Assembly: GCA_003254925.1 (NCBI GenBank)
Contig: QANZ01012711.1
Location: 1-64,000 of the forward strand
Reading direction: 5' to 3'
DNA length: 64,000 nucleotides
Source: Chamaecrista fasciculata
Lineage: Eukaryota > Streptophyta > Magnoliopsida > Fabales > Fabaceae
This document shows positions 46,401 through 58,285 of this stretch, piece by piece. The notes beneath the pieces were generated by a model, which did not search any database, was not told the DNA's origin, and saw only the letters and a list, made by a program, of their open reading frames with translations. Position 1 is the first letter of the stretch, and each line of letters begins with the position of its first letter. Made by a program: the position numbers and the translations under genes.

Positions 46401-48543
46401 ACTGTATGTACATAGTATTCAAATAATTAAACACCAACATATAATTAATAAATATGTAAACAAAACATGAATGAGAGTAATATTGTGTATGTATATATAT
46501 ACCGTCTCTTTCCAGCAACTTCCAAGAGAGACTCAAAGCTGCTGACATATTCTAGGAGAAAAAAGTCCAAACAAAGTTCAGAAGAAGGCCCAAGTTCACG
46601 TACAGCAGGCCCAAATGAAGATCATTCTTTTGCTTTATCCCCATTACAGTTATTGGTGTTGTCTAAAGACTTTATATTCTGATCCACTTCATTCTCACGT
46701 GTTCACTTATCATTTAGATGAAGGACAGTTATGTTTATGTCAGTATGTATGCAATTTATGAAAGTTATCTATGTTTATACATTTAGGACAGCTACACTTG
46801 TTTTTAGGACAGTTATGCTTGTTGTAACATCTTGGTTTTAGTATAAAAATTTTTCCTTTAAAACATTTGTGAACAATAAAAACCAATGTCATGATTCACT
46901 AAAATGCTCGCTAATACAACTGACAATAAGTTATAAAATAAATCTGAGAGGCTCAGCCTCACTTTCAGCCACGTAGGGCCAAATATAAAACAGAATGTGT
47001 CAGTGTATGAACTAGCTAATACAAGTATCAGCATCCGAAGGATGTAAAAGCAATACCGTCCGGAGATCAACCCTTCTAGCTTCGACTCTCAACTTCAAAC
47101 ATACAACAATCACATGATAATCTCAATCACAGTTGAGCAATCATACACCATCACTTACCTTTAGATCACATATTTGGGCCACATCGTCAATTCATAGACT
47201 AACCACATTCATTTAACTTTCCAAGTTCTTATGTTACAATTCATGTGTATCTAACACATACATTCTCCTTCTATCCATCATGTTAATTCATAAACATATC
47301 CTCTATACATTACTCACTTCTCAAGTATATTCTCTTGCATTTGAGACCCAAATCCTTTAAAGGGATGCAAGAATATCACAAAACATGTCAACTAGTATTG
47401 TCCAACACATACTTGGACCACAATATTAATTCCCAAATCATATATAACTCACATATATATATTATCATATTATTCATATTACTTCATCATCACATATTTC
47501 ACTTAATAATTCATACCCAAACCCTTACTCATGCTTAAAGCCATGTTTTCATTCATAACCCTTCATATATAACAGTTCAAAACTAATCCAAAGTGACAAA
47601 ACAAGAATCAGGGACCAAACTGCAATTTTTCCCAAAACTCTGTTTTCCTCAAATCAGTCCCTGAAATATGTTTTTCCCATCATAAAACCCACGATTTTGC
47701 ATCAAAACCCAACAAACATAATGTTCTCATCAAATATCAAACTCAACCATATGAACCCTAACTTCAAGTAAGTACTTTTATCTCAAATTCATAGTCTATA
47801 CATGTTCTCCTAACTATATACATAACAAAGATCACTAAACAAAGCATACATCATGCAAGCATCAAGAGAATTTATCAATTATACAACACTAGGAAACCCT
47901 AGGCAAACCAATGTAAGAAATAGGATTTGAGGTGAGGAGAGAAAGAGGAAGATCCTACCTAGAATCAATTTAGTCCTCAAACTTCCAGATTTCTGAACTT
48001 CTCCAAGTTAGGACGTTGTTTTTCGTTCTGACCTTTCTCTCAATCCAGCCATCTGATCTTCAAGCTATGACTGTGGATAGCTTCGCCTTGTTCTAAGCTT
48101 CGATTCGAGTGTAGATCATCCCGATCGGACACCCGAATGTGGAGATATCTCAATTTCTTCCTCCCTTCCTCTTCCTCTTCTTTCTTCTCTTCTTCTCTTC
48201 CTCGCCCTCTCTTCCTTCTTTCTTCCATTTTCTTTTTCTTTCTCTCTGCCCGATCTCACTCTCTCTCTCTTTCTCTTATAATTCTAATTTTATTGAAATG
48301 CTAAAACTCTAATTCTTCCCCCCAAACTTTCTGATTTCTATTAAACACTCTCAAAACCTCATATTCTTTTAATAACTCTCCTATTTATTTCATTTTAATC
48401 CATTTTCATCATGTTTACTCTCATAACTCATAGTTACTTATTTGTAACACTTGTAAATTTTGCGGTTTAGTCCCTTTTCAACAATGAGATGTTACAGTTA
48501 CAGTCTCTCAACTTGAACCACAGTACCTCCACTCAACAACACA
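46401..48543. other. Intergenic sequence, possible long terminal-inverted-repeat element
   Basis: No gene is recognised. TTGTAACATCTTGG near 46820 and the complement of CAACAATGAGATGTTACAG near 48480-48498 could be the ends of a ~1.7-kb non-autonomous element. I found no convincing target duplication, so this is tentative. 47930-48240 is rich in GAAGAG and TTCTTCC phrases. A short frame at 46467-46682 has no known motif. Confidence 0.4.
48150..48290. repeat. Polypyrimidine (CT-rich) low-complexity tract
   Basis: About 140 bases consist almost only of C and T (CTTCCTCTTCC, TTCTTCT, CTCTCTCTCT), with a few interruptions. Confidence 0.9.
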
Positions 48544-48551
48544 CTTCAAAC

Positions 48552-49159
48552 CAGTGTTGTCAGAACCGGACCGGACCGGACGGTCCGACCGCCAACCGAA
48601 TGTGAAAGCGAGTGGGTTCGACAAAAAAAACCAAATTGTCAGTTGGACCAGATTAAATCAGTTATAACCGGACAAAACCGCCGAACCGGGGGTCGAACCG
48701 CTGGACCGAACCGGTGGTCCAACTATTTTTTTTTAAATCTCAATTTTTTTTTGCTTATGCTCTCTATTCATTTTCTTATTTGGTCCTCTTCCTCTATTTT
48801 GTGTTGAACTTGAAATTTGAAGGTCGAAATGTTGAATTTAATTAACTATTATGAATTTATGACTTATTAGATCTTGTTTAAGATACATTAAGTCCATTCA
48901 CTTGCTTGAAAAAATGCATTTAATCTATAATCTTTAGTAGTGGAGAGAAAAATTTAATTATTTAGATGAAGAAATGTATTTCATAATAAATTAAATGCAT
49001 CTCTTAAACCACAAACAAAAAATATATAGTATTTATATTTAATATATTAAAAATAATTATTTATTGAGTCATCCGGTCCGACCGATGGTTCAACCGATTA
49101 AACTAATTAGACCGTAAATCGAATGCTTGTCGAGTCCCAGTTCGGTTCTAACAACACTG
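48552..49159. mobile_element. hAT-type MITE with ACCGG-rich arms (608 bp)
   Basis: Terminal repeats CAGTGTTGTCAGAACCGG and, from the other end, CAGTGTTGTTAGAACCGA. The ends fit the hAT rule (YARNG). It is flanked by the exact 8-bp repeat CTTCAAAC (48544-48551 and 49160-49167). The arms are rich in CGGTCCGACCG and AACCGG phrases, and the core is AT-rich and noncoding. Confidence 0.92.
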
Positions 49160-49167
49160 CTTCAAAC

Positions 49168-49592
49168 ACATGTTCTCAACTTGCAATTCTAACATTTAAC
49201 CAACATAAATAAACATTAATAACAAATTACCAATCTAGACTTCAAAAAAAAAATATGCAACATTTTGGACCTTCAAAAAAAATGGATATCTCCAAAAATG
49301 TTGTGTTAGACTTGAAATTTTTTTTTTTTTTAAACGATCTTACTAGCAATCTTAACGATCTTACGAACAAAATAATAATCTTATCGGATCTTGTTAAAAT
49401 ATTTTACAAGAAATTACTATTTAAATAGCAATCTTGACAATATTAATTGCAAATACTAACACCCCTATATAGGAATGTGTTGGTTTGTTAGGCTATTGGT
49501 AATTCGAGGAAAATATTATAAGATATACTTTCAAGTTTTTTCATTAGAAAAAACAAAACAATACTATTTATTTGTCTACCGTCACTGATACC
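49168..49592. other. AT-rich intergenic sequence
   Basis: No gene or paired repeat ends were recognised. Confidence 0.5.
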
Positions 49593-49595
49593 TAA

Positions 49596-49833
49596 GGCTC
49601 CGTTTGGTAGGAGTGAATTGGGATTTACAATGTAAAAGGGCACGGATTTCAATAATTTCATGTGTTTAGTATGATAATTTGAGCTATGTAAAGTGGATTA
49701 CAACGTAAAGAGATTAACATTACATAGGCCATTTTTCTTNTTTACATTCCCTCAACTACTTTTCCTTTCCCTCACAATCTTTCCCATGTAAAACCCTTTC
49801 CTTTACATACCTACTCTACTACCAAACGGACCC
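49596..49833. mobile_element. Tourist-like (PIF/Harbinger) MITE (238 bp)
   Basis: Ends GGCTCCGTTTGGTAGGAG and, complemented, GGGTCCGTTTGGTAGTAG, flanked by TAA on both sides (49593-49595 and 49834-49836), the usual three-base target of PIF/Harbinger elements. N at 49740 lies in a T-rich part of its core. Confidence 0.85.
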
Positions 49834-49836
49834 TAA

Positions 49837-50589
49837 ATAAATTTAGTGGCTGTGATATTGGTGGCTTACTTTCCGCAAAAAAAAAAATAATATATTAGTG
49901 GCTTACTTGTTTACTTAAACCACCACTAAAATTGTTCTTATGGCAATTGCTGGTTAGCTAACACTAAAACCATTCAATAATTAATTACTTAAATCGTCAT
50001 TAACTAATTTTTTTTGAATGCCCAAACAAACCATTTAATTTTAATACATTTACAACCATATCAAACAACTCAATTGGTAACCACGTGAATATAATCAAGT
50101 GGTTCCTCACTTAGCCCCTTAATCAAGTAGTGGAGATTTGCATTTCACTTTTGAGTATGGAAATCATTTTGTGGTCAGTCGTTTACCCTTAAATGAAAGA
50201 CCCGACGAAAGGATTAGTCACTGTTATCGACAACAAATACCCTTAGTTTATACAAAAGAAAAAACCTACTCAATTGTTAAAAAAAAGAAAAATCAAACTA
50301 TTCAATCTTCCATTTAATTTAGTTTTGATTTACTTTTTTATTTGATTTTGAACCCCCTAAATAATATATGGATTACTTTGGAGTGGGAACTCAATATTTT
50401 AATCACTAGATTATAAGAGCACTCTCATTTAGTCTCTAAGTTTTTTAAATAGTAAATTTTATTCCTAAATAATTATGACTTTGTTGTAACTTGAAAGTTA
50501 GTTGTTTATTTATTGAGGACTAAAAATCAATCTTTTTAACAATTTAAGAAAAAAAAATTACAATACTGATATAGCACTAAAACTAAACT
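49837..50589. other. AT-rich intergenic sequence
   Basis: No gene or TE end was recognised. Confidence 0.5.
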
Positions 50590-50597
50590 GATAATTT

Positions 50598-51170
50598 TAG
50601 AGTTATTAAAACCGGACCGGACCGGCCGGTTGAACCGGGAACCGTCCATTAGGCCGGTCTGAGTCGTTTTAATAACCGACCAGGCAAAGAACCGGGCTGA
50701 ACCGAAGGGAACCGGCCAAAAACCGGTGAAACCGGCCTGAACCGGAGGCAAACCGGTTGAACCGGTTCCTGGTTTATTTTTTTATTTTTTTTTTAATTTT
50801 TTGGTCTTTTTTTTATAATTATGGGTCAAATATTAGAGAATGTTGATTATGAACCAAAATTTGATAGAGAAAGTGATCACAAAATGTCACTTGATGATAT
50901 TATATTGTTGAACATTATGAAAATTGATTATCTCTATATTAATTCATGTTAATTTATGAAAATTGTATTAATATATTAATGTTATAATTGTATTTTGTAA
51001 CCTAATTATGAATATTTGAATTAAAATTTTATCATATATAGTTTTTTTTTTATTATTTTTAATTTATTTATTTATCAACGGTCCGACCCCGGTTGGACCC
51101 CGGTTGAACCATTGAACCTTGAACCCCTCCTTCGGCCGGTTCAATGGCTGGTCCGGTTTTAATAACCTTG
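50598..51170. mobile_element. hAT-type MITE with ACCGG-rich arms (573 bp)
   Basis: Ends TAGAGTTATTAAAACCGG and, complemented, CAAGGTTATTAAAACCGG, both fitting YARNG. It is flanked by the exact 8-bp repeat GATAATTT (50590-50597 and 51171-51178). The left arm is a dense array of AACCGG/CCGGTT phrases. It is a related but distinct family from the element at 48552. Confidence 0.92.
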
Positions 51171-51178
51171 GATAATTT

Positions 51179-52100
51179 ACTCTATTTCTTTTTATCTTTA
51201 TCTTTATAAAATTAGTAAATTAATGATCTAGTCCTTAAAAATAATAATTATTTTAATTTAGTCAATAATAAATAAAATTATATGATTTAATATTTAAAAG
51301 ATATAGTTATAATTAATTTGATCTTTTTTCGAAATTTGATAAAGTAATTATAATTAATTTATTTTTTAAAAAATATTAATTTTAACATAATAATAGAATT
51401 ATTATTATTATTATTATTATTATTAATATTTAAAGTTTAATTGATATTACATTAATTAAAAAACTATATTTGACTAAAACCCTATCTTGGTTCGTCAAGT
51501 ATTACTTTTTTTCTCAATTTGATCTTCTTTAAATTTTATTTTGAATTTAGTACCTACAAATACTTCATTACCAAAATTAATGAAGTTGGTGATGTGGATC
51601 TTTTAGATAATGACACAAAATTAACCTCTCTATTATCATTTAACTATACATCATTATTTAACGGTACCACATCATCAACTCCGTTAAAAATTGGATGGAG
51701 AGACTAACAGAAACATTTGTGAGGGACCAAATTGAAAAAAAGAATAATACGTAGAGGATCAAAATAAAATTTTAGTCAATTATATTTATTTCGAAATTTA
51801 TGTTAATTTCAATAAAATCTTTAAACTAATTATAATTATATCTTTTTAAAAGATTAGGAATTTAAACTACAGAAAAATATTAAACTTTATAATTCTACAT
51901 TTAAAAAATTATTTTTTAAAAAAATTGTCCTGCTTGTGGAGCATAAAGGGTTTTTTTTTTGGCCTGAATTGGAGCATAAAGGGTTGAGTCCAGTTAATTT
52001 GACCTAGCATGCCTTGACGTTCCTTCCCTTCTTCTCTTTCGTTGAAGTCGTGAAGGTTGAAGACTTAAGCATTCAGAGTGAGGATCATTTGAGGTTGGCG
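51179..52100. other. F-box gene upstream region
   Basis: AT-rich with an (ATT)n microsatellite at about 51400-51424. GAGGGACCAAATTGA (51720) and similar phrases suggest an old MITE arm. The stretch includes the presumed promoter of the F-box gene at 52142. Confidence 0.5.
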
Positions 52101-52141
52101 TTCCTTCCTTTGTCTTGTGTTCTTTCTCTTGTACTGAAGCA

Positions 52142-53257
52142 ATGTCTAATTTCTATTTCCCCTTAGAAGTGATTGTAGAAATTCTTCAGAAACTACCCGT
52201 AAAGTCTCTAGTAAGATGCATGTGTGTCTGCAAATCTTGGAAGTCCATCATCACTACTGATTCCTTCATCACATCTCATTACCAAACCAACCATGCCAAT
52301 ACTTCCTCCCTCTTTTTCCATCTCCACTCTTCAGAAACGGAAATGGCTGGTTCTGCGAGAAGGGGGTATTCTGGGAAATTTTGCTCACTCCATTCAGGTG
52401 ATGATTTAACAGATACCCTTTTATTTTGGGAATCTGCGCCAATCAGTATAATTGGCATATGCAATGGCCTCGTTTGTTTTGCTGACAATATTCTATTGGA
52501 TGACCAGTATGTTATTTGGAACCCATGCATTCTCACATATGTCAAACTTCCTAAACCCTCCCTCACCTTAAAAACCCGTGTGCCTAAAATTCATAGTGAT
52601 CATGTTTGCATTGGGTTCGGCTTTGATTCTCAAAACTATGATTTGAAAGTAGTCAGATTTATCACTCCTCTCTTCAAAGAAGCTACTCCTTTAGTTGAGA
52701 TCTACTCTCTTGCTTCTGGTTCTTGGAGAACCATCACTGTTGCAGCTTCACCATTTCTCATTATTGATATTAAAGGCAAGTTTGTCAATGGGGTACTGCA
52801 CTGGGTGGCTCGTCGTACAATTAATCATAGGCTTTGTTATTTTATTCTAACATTTGACATTGTTGAAGAAAAAATTGGCGAATTGATGTTGCCCCAGTGT
52901 TTAAAGGAGACAGAGTCACCTTTGGGGTTATGTATTTTGACTGGAGGTAATTTGCTTGCTTTGGTTCATGGAAATGTTAGTTTCGGTCGTGTTTGGATAA
53001 TGAAGGAATATGGTGTTGTAGAATCATGGAATCAGTTGTTTCATTTTGATATATCAAGCAATGAAAATACACTAGCTCTAACTAATAGTGGGGAAGTGGT
53101 GCTAGAAAGTTTTGGTGATGGGATTATTTTTCGAGATCCCATAAAACAAGTGGAGAAAAAGTTAGAGCTGGAGAATGGCTATATTACATTTGTAGATTAC
53201 TATGTTGAGAGTTTATTTTTAGTAAATGAAAAAGTTAGAACCCATATTTCACTTTAA
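52142..53257 (+). CDS. F-box protein with F-box-associated (FBA) domain
   Basis: Single-exon gene of 371 codons. Plant F-box/FBA proteins are substrate receptors of SCF E3 ubiquitin ligases: the F-box binds the SKP1-like subunit and the C-terminal domain binds the target. The F-box is residues about 6-50 (PLEVIVEILQKLPVKSLVRC, VCKSWKSIIT). FBA motifs follow: GICNGLVCF, VIWNPCI, GFGFDSQNYDLKVVRF, VEIYSLASGSWRTI, FVNGVLHWVA, FDIVEEKIGELMLPQC, WIMKEYGVVESWNQLF. The start was chosen at ATG 52142, since the in-frame codons upstream have no ATG. Length is normal for the family, and no stop or frame change is seen. The target is unknown. Related copies lie downstream. Confidence 0.93.
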   Translation: MSNFYFPLEVIVEILQKLPVKSLVRCMCVCKSWKSIITTDSFITSHYQTNHANTSSLFFHLHSSETEMAGSARRGYSGKFCSLHSGDDLTDTLLFWESAPISIIGICNGLVCFADNILLDDQYVIWNPCILTYVKLPKPSLTLKTRVPKIHSDHVCIGFGFDSQNYDLKVVRFITPLFKEATPLVEIYSLASGSWRTITVAASPFLIIDIKGKFVNGVLHWVARRTINHRLCYFILTFDIVEEKIGELMLPQCLKETESPLGLCILTGGNLLALVHGNVSFGRVWIMKEYGVVESWNQLFHFDISSNENTLALTNSGEVVLESFGDGIIFRDPIKQVEKKLELENGYITFVDYYVESLFLVNEKVRTHISL

Positions 53258-53319
53258 TCTTTCATCACACTCTTCCCTTTCCATTCATTCACCAATCACT
53301 CCCATTTAGGAATACTTGT

Positions 53320-53640
53320 AGCTTTGGAAAGTTGAAGAGAGCATTTGCAAATATCTCCAAGTTGAAGAAGGGAATTAACATTCTCCCCTTTGGTGAACAA
53401 AGGAAAAGATGATTCCTTTGGAGAAGATGAAGTAGATAAATTTGGAGAGTTGATGTTACTTGAATTTTAAAGGAGTGGCCTTTGGAGGTATGTATTTTGC
53501 AAGAACAGATTCGCCTTTTGTGATTCATAAAAGTATTTCTTCTTTCCACCAGAATCTTTCCTGTATAATGGGAATGTAACAATGTTGTGTTGTAGAACCA
53601 TGGGCTCAAATTGTTTCATTTTATTCAACAAGTTTGTGAT
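53320..53640 (+). pseudogene. FBA-domain relic directly downstream of the F-box gene
   Basis: Fragments resembling GELMLPxxLKE, an AFVIHKSISS-like part, HQNLS and EPWAQIVSFYSTS occur in order but in changing frames with stops. It lines up with the central and C-terminal parts of the F-box gene just upstream and with 62130-62300. Confidence 0.65.
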
Positions 53641-54490
53641 GATTTAGTTCTGCTGTGTCTTGTGTCTCCGTTATGATTTTGCTCAAGTTTATTTATGTAA
53701 TTGTTACTTGGTATGATCGAGAAGACAGTGGACCATTGCAATTTTATGTACTTGTTTTTAACACACCAAGATTATTTGTAAGAACTGACAAAAAATCATA
53801 ACTCTGTTGTCTGTCTCCAATTCCATGTAAACTTCCCAGTTAACAATTCTTTAAGCACAAAGCAATCTCTTCAAAAGACAGAATGCTCATTATGAGATTT
53901 GGCCTACATGGTACATGGATGTAATATAATACAGCTCAAAATCTTCTATATTTTTCCCTTTTGACTTTCAAGGAAGAGGCAATTATAGTTCATGTACTAC
54001 AGGGATAGAGCGGTCTTCTTCTGAATTAATCAAATATGATGATTTGACAATTTTTTTTTTCAATTTCTGCTGAAGACCTTTATCAGTTGTATTTAGAAGT
54101 AGAATCCAGGAAATGGAATTTGTGAGAGTGAAGCTCACTTATCGTAAACTTTTAGTACAAAAATGTATATCCTGAGCTTTCAAATTTTGTTTCATCTATC
54201 ACATTACTTCACTGCAAATTTAAAACTTCAGATGTGAGCATCCTACACCTTACATTTGAGTTTTCAGTTGTTTTATCACTAGCCTATGGTTCATTCAACC
54301 AAACCTGTATCACTCAAATGCCTCTAGATGACAATGATTAGTTTGTAAAAGCAGCTAGATTAATTCATGAATCATTTAGACACAGGTTTTGATTGTAGCA
54401 GTTCACAGACAGTTAAGATATTGGTCAGCCAATGTTTTTTTGGTGGTGGCATGATACATACTATCTCTCTTTCTTTTAAGTGTTTACATT
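53641..54490. other. Intergenic; includes duplicated block 54105-54390
   Basis: No gene is seen. The part from GAATTTGTGAGAGTGAAGCT to AATCATTTAGACAC matches 62285-62555 in the same orientation, which indicates a segmental duplication of F-box gene flanks. Confidence 0.65.
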
Positions 54491-54540
54491 CAAAGCTAAT
54501 TAAAAATGACATCATCAATGATGATTTTGAGTAGCTCTAA

Positions 54541-54965
54541 CTAAGCCATTGAGGATGGAAGTGCAATATTTCCTGGAAACACCCAACATGAAATGTTGAT
54601 TATGTCCACTAGGAACCCTCTGATGGTTAACAGAATTCCTTGATCCAAACCATTGCTTAGATAGTGAGTCTCTCCATAATTGAAGTGGCTCTCTCCGTGA
54701 TCATGATGGAAAATACCAATCCCAACTTTACTAGGATTTGTAACACATTTGTTAAAGAGATGAGCATTCCTTTGATTGTAGATTCCCCCGCAAGTCCAGA
54801 TGCTTGTTACAATTGTATCATTTGCATTTGGATTATGGTCTGTCAGATCCACTAGTTTGAGAATGCTTATAAACCAAAGGTGTAAGCTTGTATTCTGTAG
54901 GTCTTCAGTTCTCAGATTTAAAGCAGATCCGAACCAGACTGCTCTAGCCATGTCACAATGAAGAA
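54541..54965 (-). pseudogene. LINE reverse-transcriptase zinc-binding domain relic
   Basis: Minus-strand translation HFFLHCDMARAVWFGSALNL followed by a W/L-rich stretch and WTCGGIYNQRNAHLFNK resembles the zf-RVT region at the end of plant LINE polyproteins (HxxxxCxxAxxVWF, then a W..RN pattern). The 146-residue frame is open, but all catalytic reverse transcriptase is missing. It lies directly against a copia fragment. Confidence 0.6.
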
Positions 54966-55560
54966 AGAAATGATTAGACACCTCAGAATCTATAATCCAT
55001 TGACATAATCATCAATAGTATCTACAAAATCATCAAATCAGCTGGTGTCTCCTATGTTTGCATTTATTGATTCCTTTCCCTTAATATACTTCTGTATTTC
55101 TTGCTGCAACATCTTTGCAAAATTGCTGCACTCACAGCCTTTAATTTGTACCCTGTATCACATCAGAGTCAGAGTTTTGAGAGAGACTCACATTATTAGC
55201 ATAGGTTTGACCTTTCTTGGGTTTTTGGTTTTTCATTTTCTTGAACCAATCTGGGTAACCATACTTTTTGAAACATGATTCTTCAGGGTGTCCTGCCTTA
55301 CTGCAATAGCTGCAAAACTTATCTCCCTTTTTCACTGCATCTTTCTTACTGTATTACTTATTACCACCCTTTTGCTGCACAGCCAATGCACTTGCTTCAC
55401 TACCAACAACACTTGGTGCTCCATCATTTCTCTGTCTTTCAACTCTAGAGATTATAGAGTATGCTTGTTAAATGATGGTAGAGGATCAATAAGTAAGATA
55501 TTACTCACTACTGTGCTGTAAAATTCATTAAGTCCCATTAAAATTTTGCATGACCTGATT
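54966..55560 (-). pseudogene. Copia Gag and protease-start relic
   Basis: On the minus strand: Gag end (VERQRNDGAPSVVGSEASAL), a complete zinc knuckle FCSYCSKAGHPEESC, KKYGYPDWFKKMK, then a protease-like WIIDSEVSNH where functional elements have DSGAS or DTGAS. Stops and frame changes occur. It is related to copia 3 but more eroded. Confidence 0.8.
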
Positions 55561-56140
55561 TGATTAACCGATCTCCTCCTGCTTCTTGTTCACATCGCAT
55601 TTGGGACGTGGTTCGAGACAATTGATCTCCTCCCATAATTAAGCAACGACATTGTTCTTTTGAAGTTCCATTAATCTATTTTGAACAATAATTTATCTAC
55701 TATTTATTAGCCCAATTATTCCTTCACTACATCTTTGTTCTATCAACTATATTATGCAGATACCGCCACTGGATTCATTGCAGATACATTAAGAAAAAAA
55801 AAACTCCAAATGGCTTGACATACATCAAGAAAATTACTTTATGTTGTTTGAGTTTTCAAACTGTAATTCTTTATCATCTTTGTTACTACTATATGATGGC
55901 CTTGTTTGTTATGGTTATTTATCCTGTCTAATATATTGATCTTTATAGTTGTACAGGTACATGGTTATGTTTTGAGCAGATGGTGTCTTCTCACTATATA
56001 CATATTTTGTTATCATAAAACAATGTGAAAAGTTTAATATGGATTTTCATTTTATAGCATACATAGTTATGACCGTGTCAAAACAAACATTCACCGTATT
56101 CATATGTTGTGTTTCTCTTGCTTTCTTCTATTTTTCTTTT
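55561..56140. other. Intergenic with a fragment of the duplicated block
   Basis: 55795-55895 (AACTCCAAATGGCTTGACAT onward) matches 37118-37200 and 61455-61480. No gene is seen. Confidence 0.55.
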
Positions 56141-56146
56141 GTTCAA

Positions 56147-56880
56147 GCAATGTTTGACTTTTTCCTTCAGAAGTCATTGTTGAAATTCTTCACATACTAC
56201 CGGTAAAGTTTGTAGTGAGAAGCATTTGTGTCTGCAAAGCCTGAAAGTCCATCATCACAGATTATCGTCACCACCATCATCACCATCACCATCTCCATCT
56301 CCAAACTGACCAAGCTGATTCCTCTTTCTTCTTCTATCTTGACACATGGACAAACACAAATTTTATTGGTCCTATCGAGTATCACAAACCTTACTCAATT
56401 CAGACAAGTTCAGCTTGTGTCTGAAGTTTCTTGGGAGCAAGTTTAGTTTGAGTTCAGCTTTGATTATGTTCTTGAAACCATGATTTCAAAGTATTCAAAT
56501 TTATTGCTCTTCATTGCAAAGAAGTTACACCATGATGAGCTGGGATCTTACCTTTGTGACTGGACACAAGTTTGTCAATGGGGCACTCCACTTAGTGGTC
56601 TACCACAGTTTATCATTGGACTCACAATTTTATTTTAACATTTGACGTTGTGGGCAAAATTATTTTCCCCCATTGTTTAAAGGAGTTACCTTTTGATTTA
56701 GAGGGTATCTATTTTGATTGGAGGTAATTTTCTTGTTGTGATTCATAGAAGTGTTGATTCCTCTTTGCACCAAAACATTTGTAGGATATGGGTAATGAAG
56801 AAATATGGTGTTGAGGAATCTTGGATTCAGTTGTTTCATTTTCATTCAACGAGTGATGACAAGTGACAAGAAGTTGTGAA
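56147..56880 (+). pseudogene. F-box/FBA pseudogene
   Basis: ATG at about 56150 starts MFDFFLQKSL in one frame. With a shift it reads SEVIVEILHILPVKFVVRSI and CVCKA, then a stop where the intact gene has tryptophan. Later pieces are FSFDYVLETMISKYSNLL-like, FVNGALHLVVYHSLSLDSQF, IFPHCLKELPFDLEGIYF and GVEESWIQLFHFHSTS. It is homologous along most of the F-box gene at 52142 with many stops, deletions and an insert of (CAC CAT)n-like repeats near 56270. Confidence 0.8.
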
Positions 56881-58283
56881 CTTGTGATGATTTTGTTATT
56901 TGTGTCTTGTGACCCAGAGTTTTGTTGTAGTATATGAGACGAAGGAATATGGTGTTAAAAGAATCATGGACTCGGGTTTTACATTTTCATTCCACAAGTG
57001 ATGATAAGTATTTGATGAGTTTATATATGATGTTATATATTTCGCACAAGACATAAGTATCCCTTTTCTCTTCGTCTTGTCATTTTTAAGCTAGTCTTTC
57101 CTTTATGCTATTATGTTTTGTTTGATCATACTTGACTGGGTGGAATTAAGCTACAGGACAAATGAAAATAAAAAAATGGTGTCAGAGTTGGGGAGAATAA
57201 AAAATACAATCAAATATTTAAAATTGATATTATCTTCCTTGTTGGGAGTGCAAACTGCAAACTGCAGATAGACATTATATTAAGGTTAAACCATAATTAT
57301 AGAAATTATATTAAGGCCAAACACTAGTGTCTAAAACTTCAAACCAAAATGAAAACTAAACAAAGAAATGCAAAGTTAACAATTGGAATTGTACATCATA
57401 ACTGAAATTAACTATTGCTACTTTAAATCTTTAATTATGAGGACCTAAATTGATTTTTTTTTTGTTCCAAGTTAATAAAAACATTTGGTGAAACTGAAAC
57501 TGAAAGTGAGCTTCACATAAAAAGCTTGTGTGTGGCCAACAGAGGCAAAAGCATCCATGCCATGCACCCCTCCTACTCCTATGATTCAAAATTTAAAATT
57601 ATTAATTAAGGATTGAAGTCTTTAGTATTCTCTGATTAATTGCAGCCAATGAAAAAGTTTAGAGTCAATAGAGGTAATCAATGAGGAATGACTATTGATT
57701 CAAAAATAGAAGTTAAAAAATTTTAGACAACATTATTCATCACTAGAAAATATATCCGCAAGCAATATTATATGTTATTCAATTACTATGCATTTTATTT
57801 ATAAAAATTGATCCATAAATATTACAATATCAAAGGAAAGAAGTTGAGAGAAGAGAATATCATTTCAGTTTTTGGAATCACGGATAACTGATATGCATAG
57901 ATACGATATATTATGATGAATATGTAATCTCGGAAATTTCTCCATGATCATGCCATGTTTTTTGGTATATTATATAAAGAATATTACTCAGAATTATATA
58001 TTGATTCTATTTCAATATTTGGATTGTGGATGACAACTAAAAACAAATCCATAATCCATAAAAAAAAAATCAATAACTACAGCATTAATGTTTAAGAGGG
58101 AGTTTTCCAAAATTATAGTACAAATTATAATGATATTCTTTAAAATCGTGAAAAATCTCTATTAATTAAAAATTTTATTTGATTTAATGAATTTTCCGAA
58201 TAATTATTTCCTAAATAAGGATGATTTCAGGAAAATAATTTAGTTTATATTTTTAAGAAGTCGGTATCTATATATAAATATAC
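56881..58283. other. Intergenic, AT-rich
   Basis: 56930-57010 repeats GAAGGAATATGGTGTTAAAAGA and ACATTTTCATTCCACAAGTG, a second small F-box C-terminal fragment. Nothing else was recognised. Confidence 0.5.
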
Positions 58284-58285
58284 TA

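Noticed and set aside
46467..46682. 71-codon frame with a basic, serine-rich sequence
   Set aside because: No recognisable motif, no paralogue in the window, no ATG-context or splice support, and it lies beside the end of the receptor-kinase relic.
48040..48228. Minus-strand frame rich in E, K and R
   Set aside because: It is the complement of a polypyrimidine tract, so its charged composition is a base-composition effect.
53289..53609. Minus-strand frame of 106 codons
   Set aside because: It is antisense to an F-box relic on the plus strand that explains the sequence.
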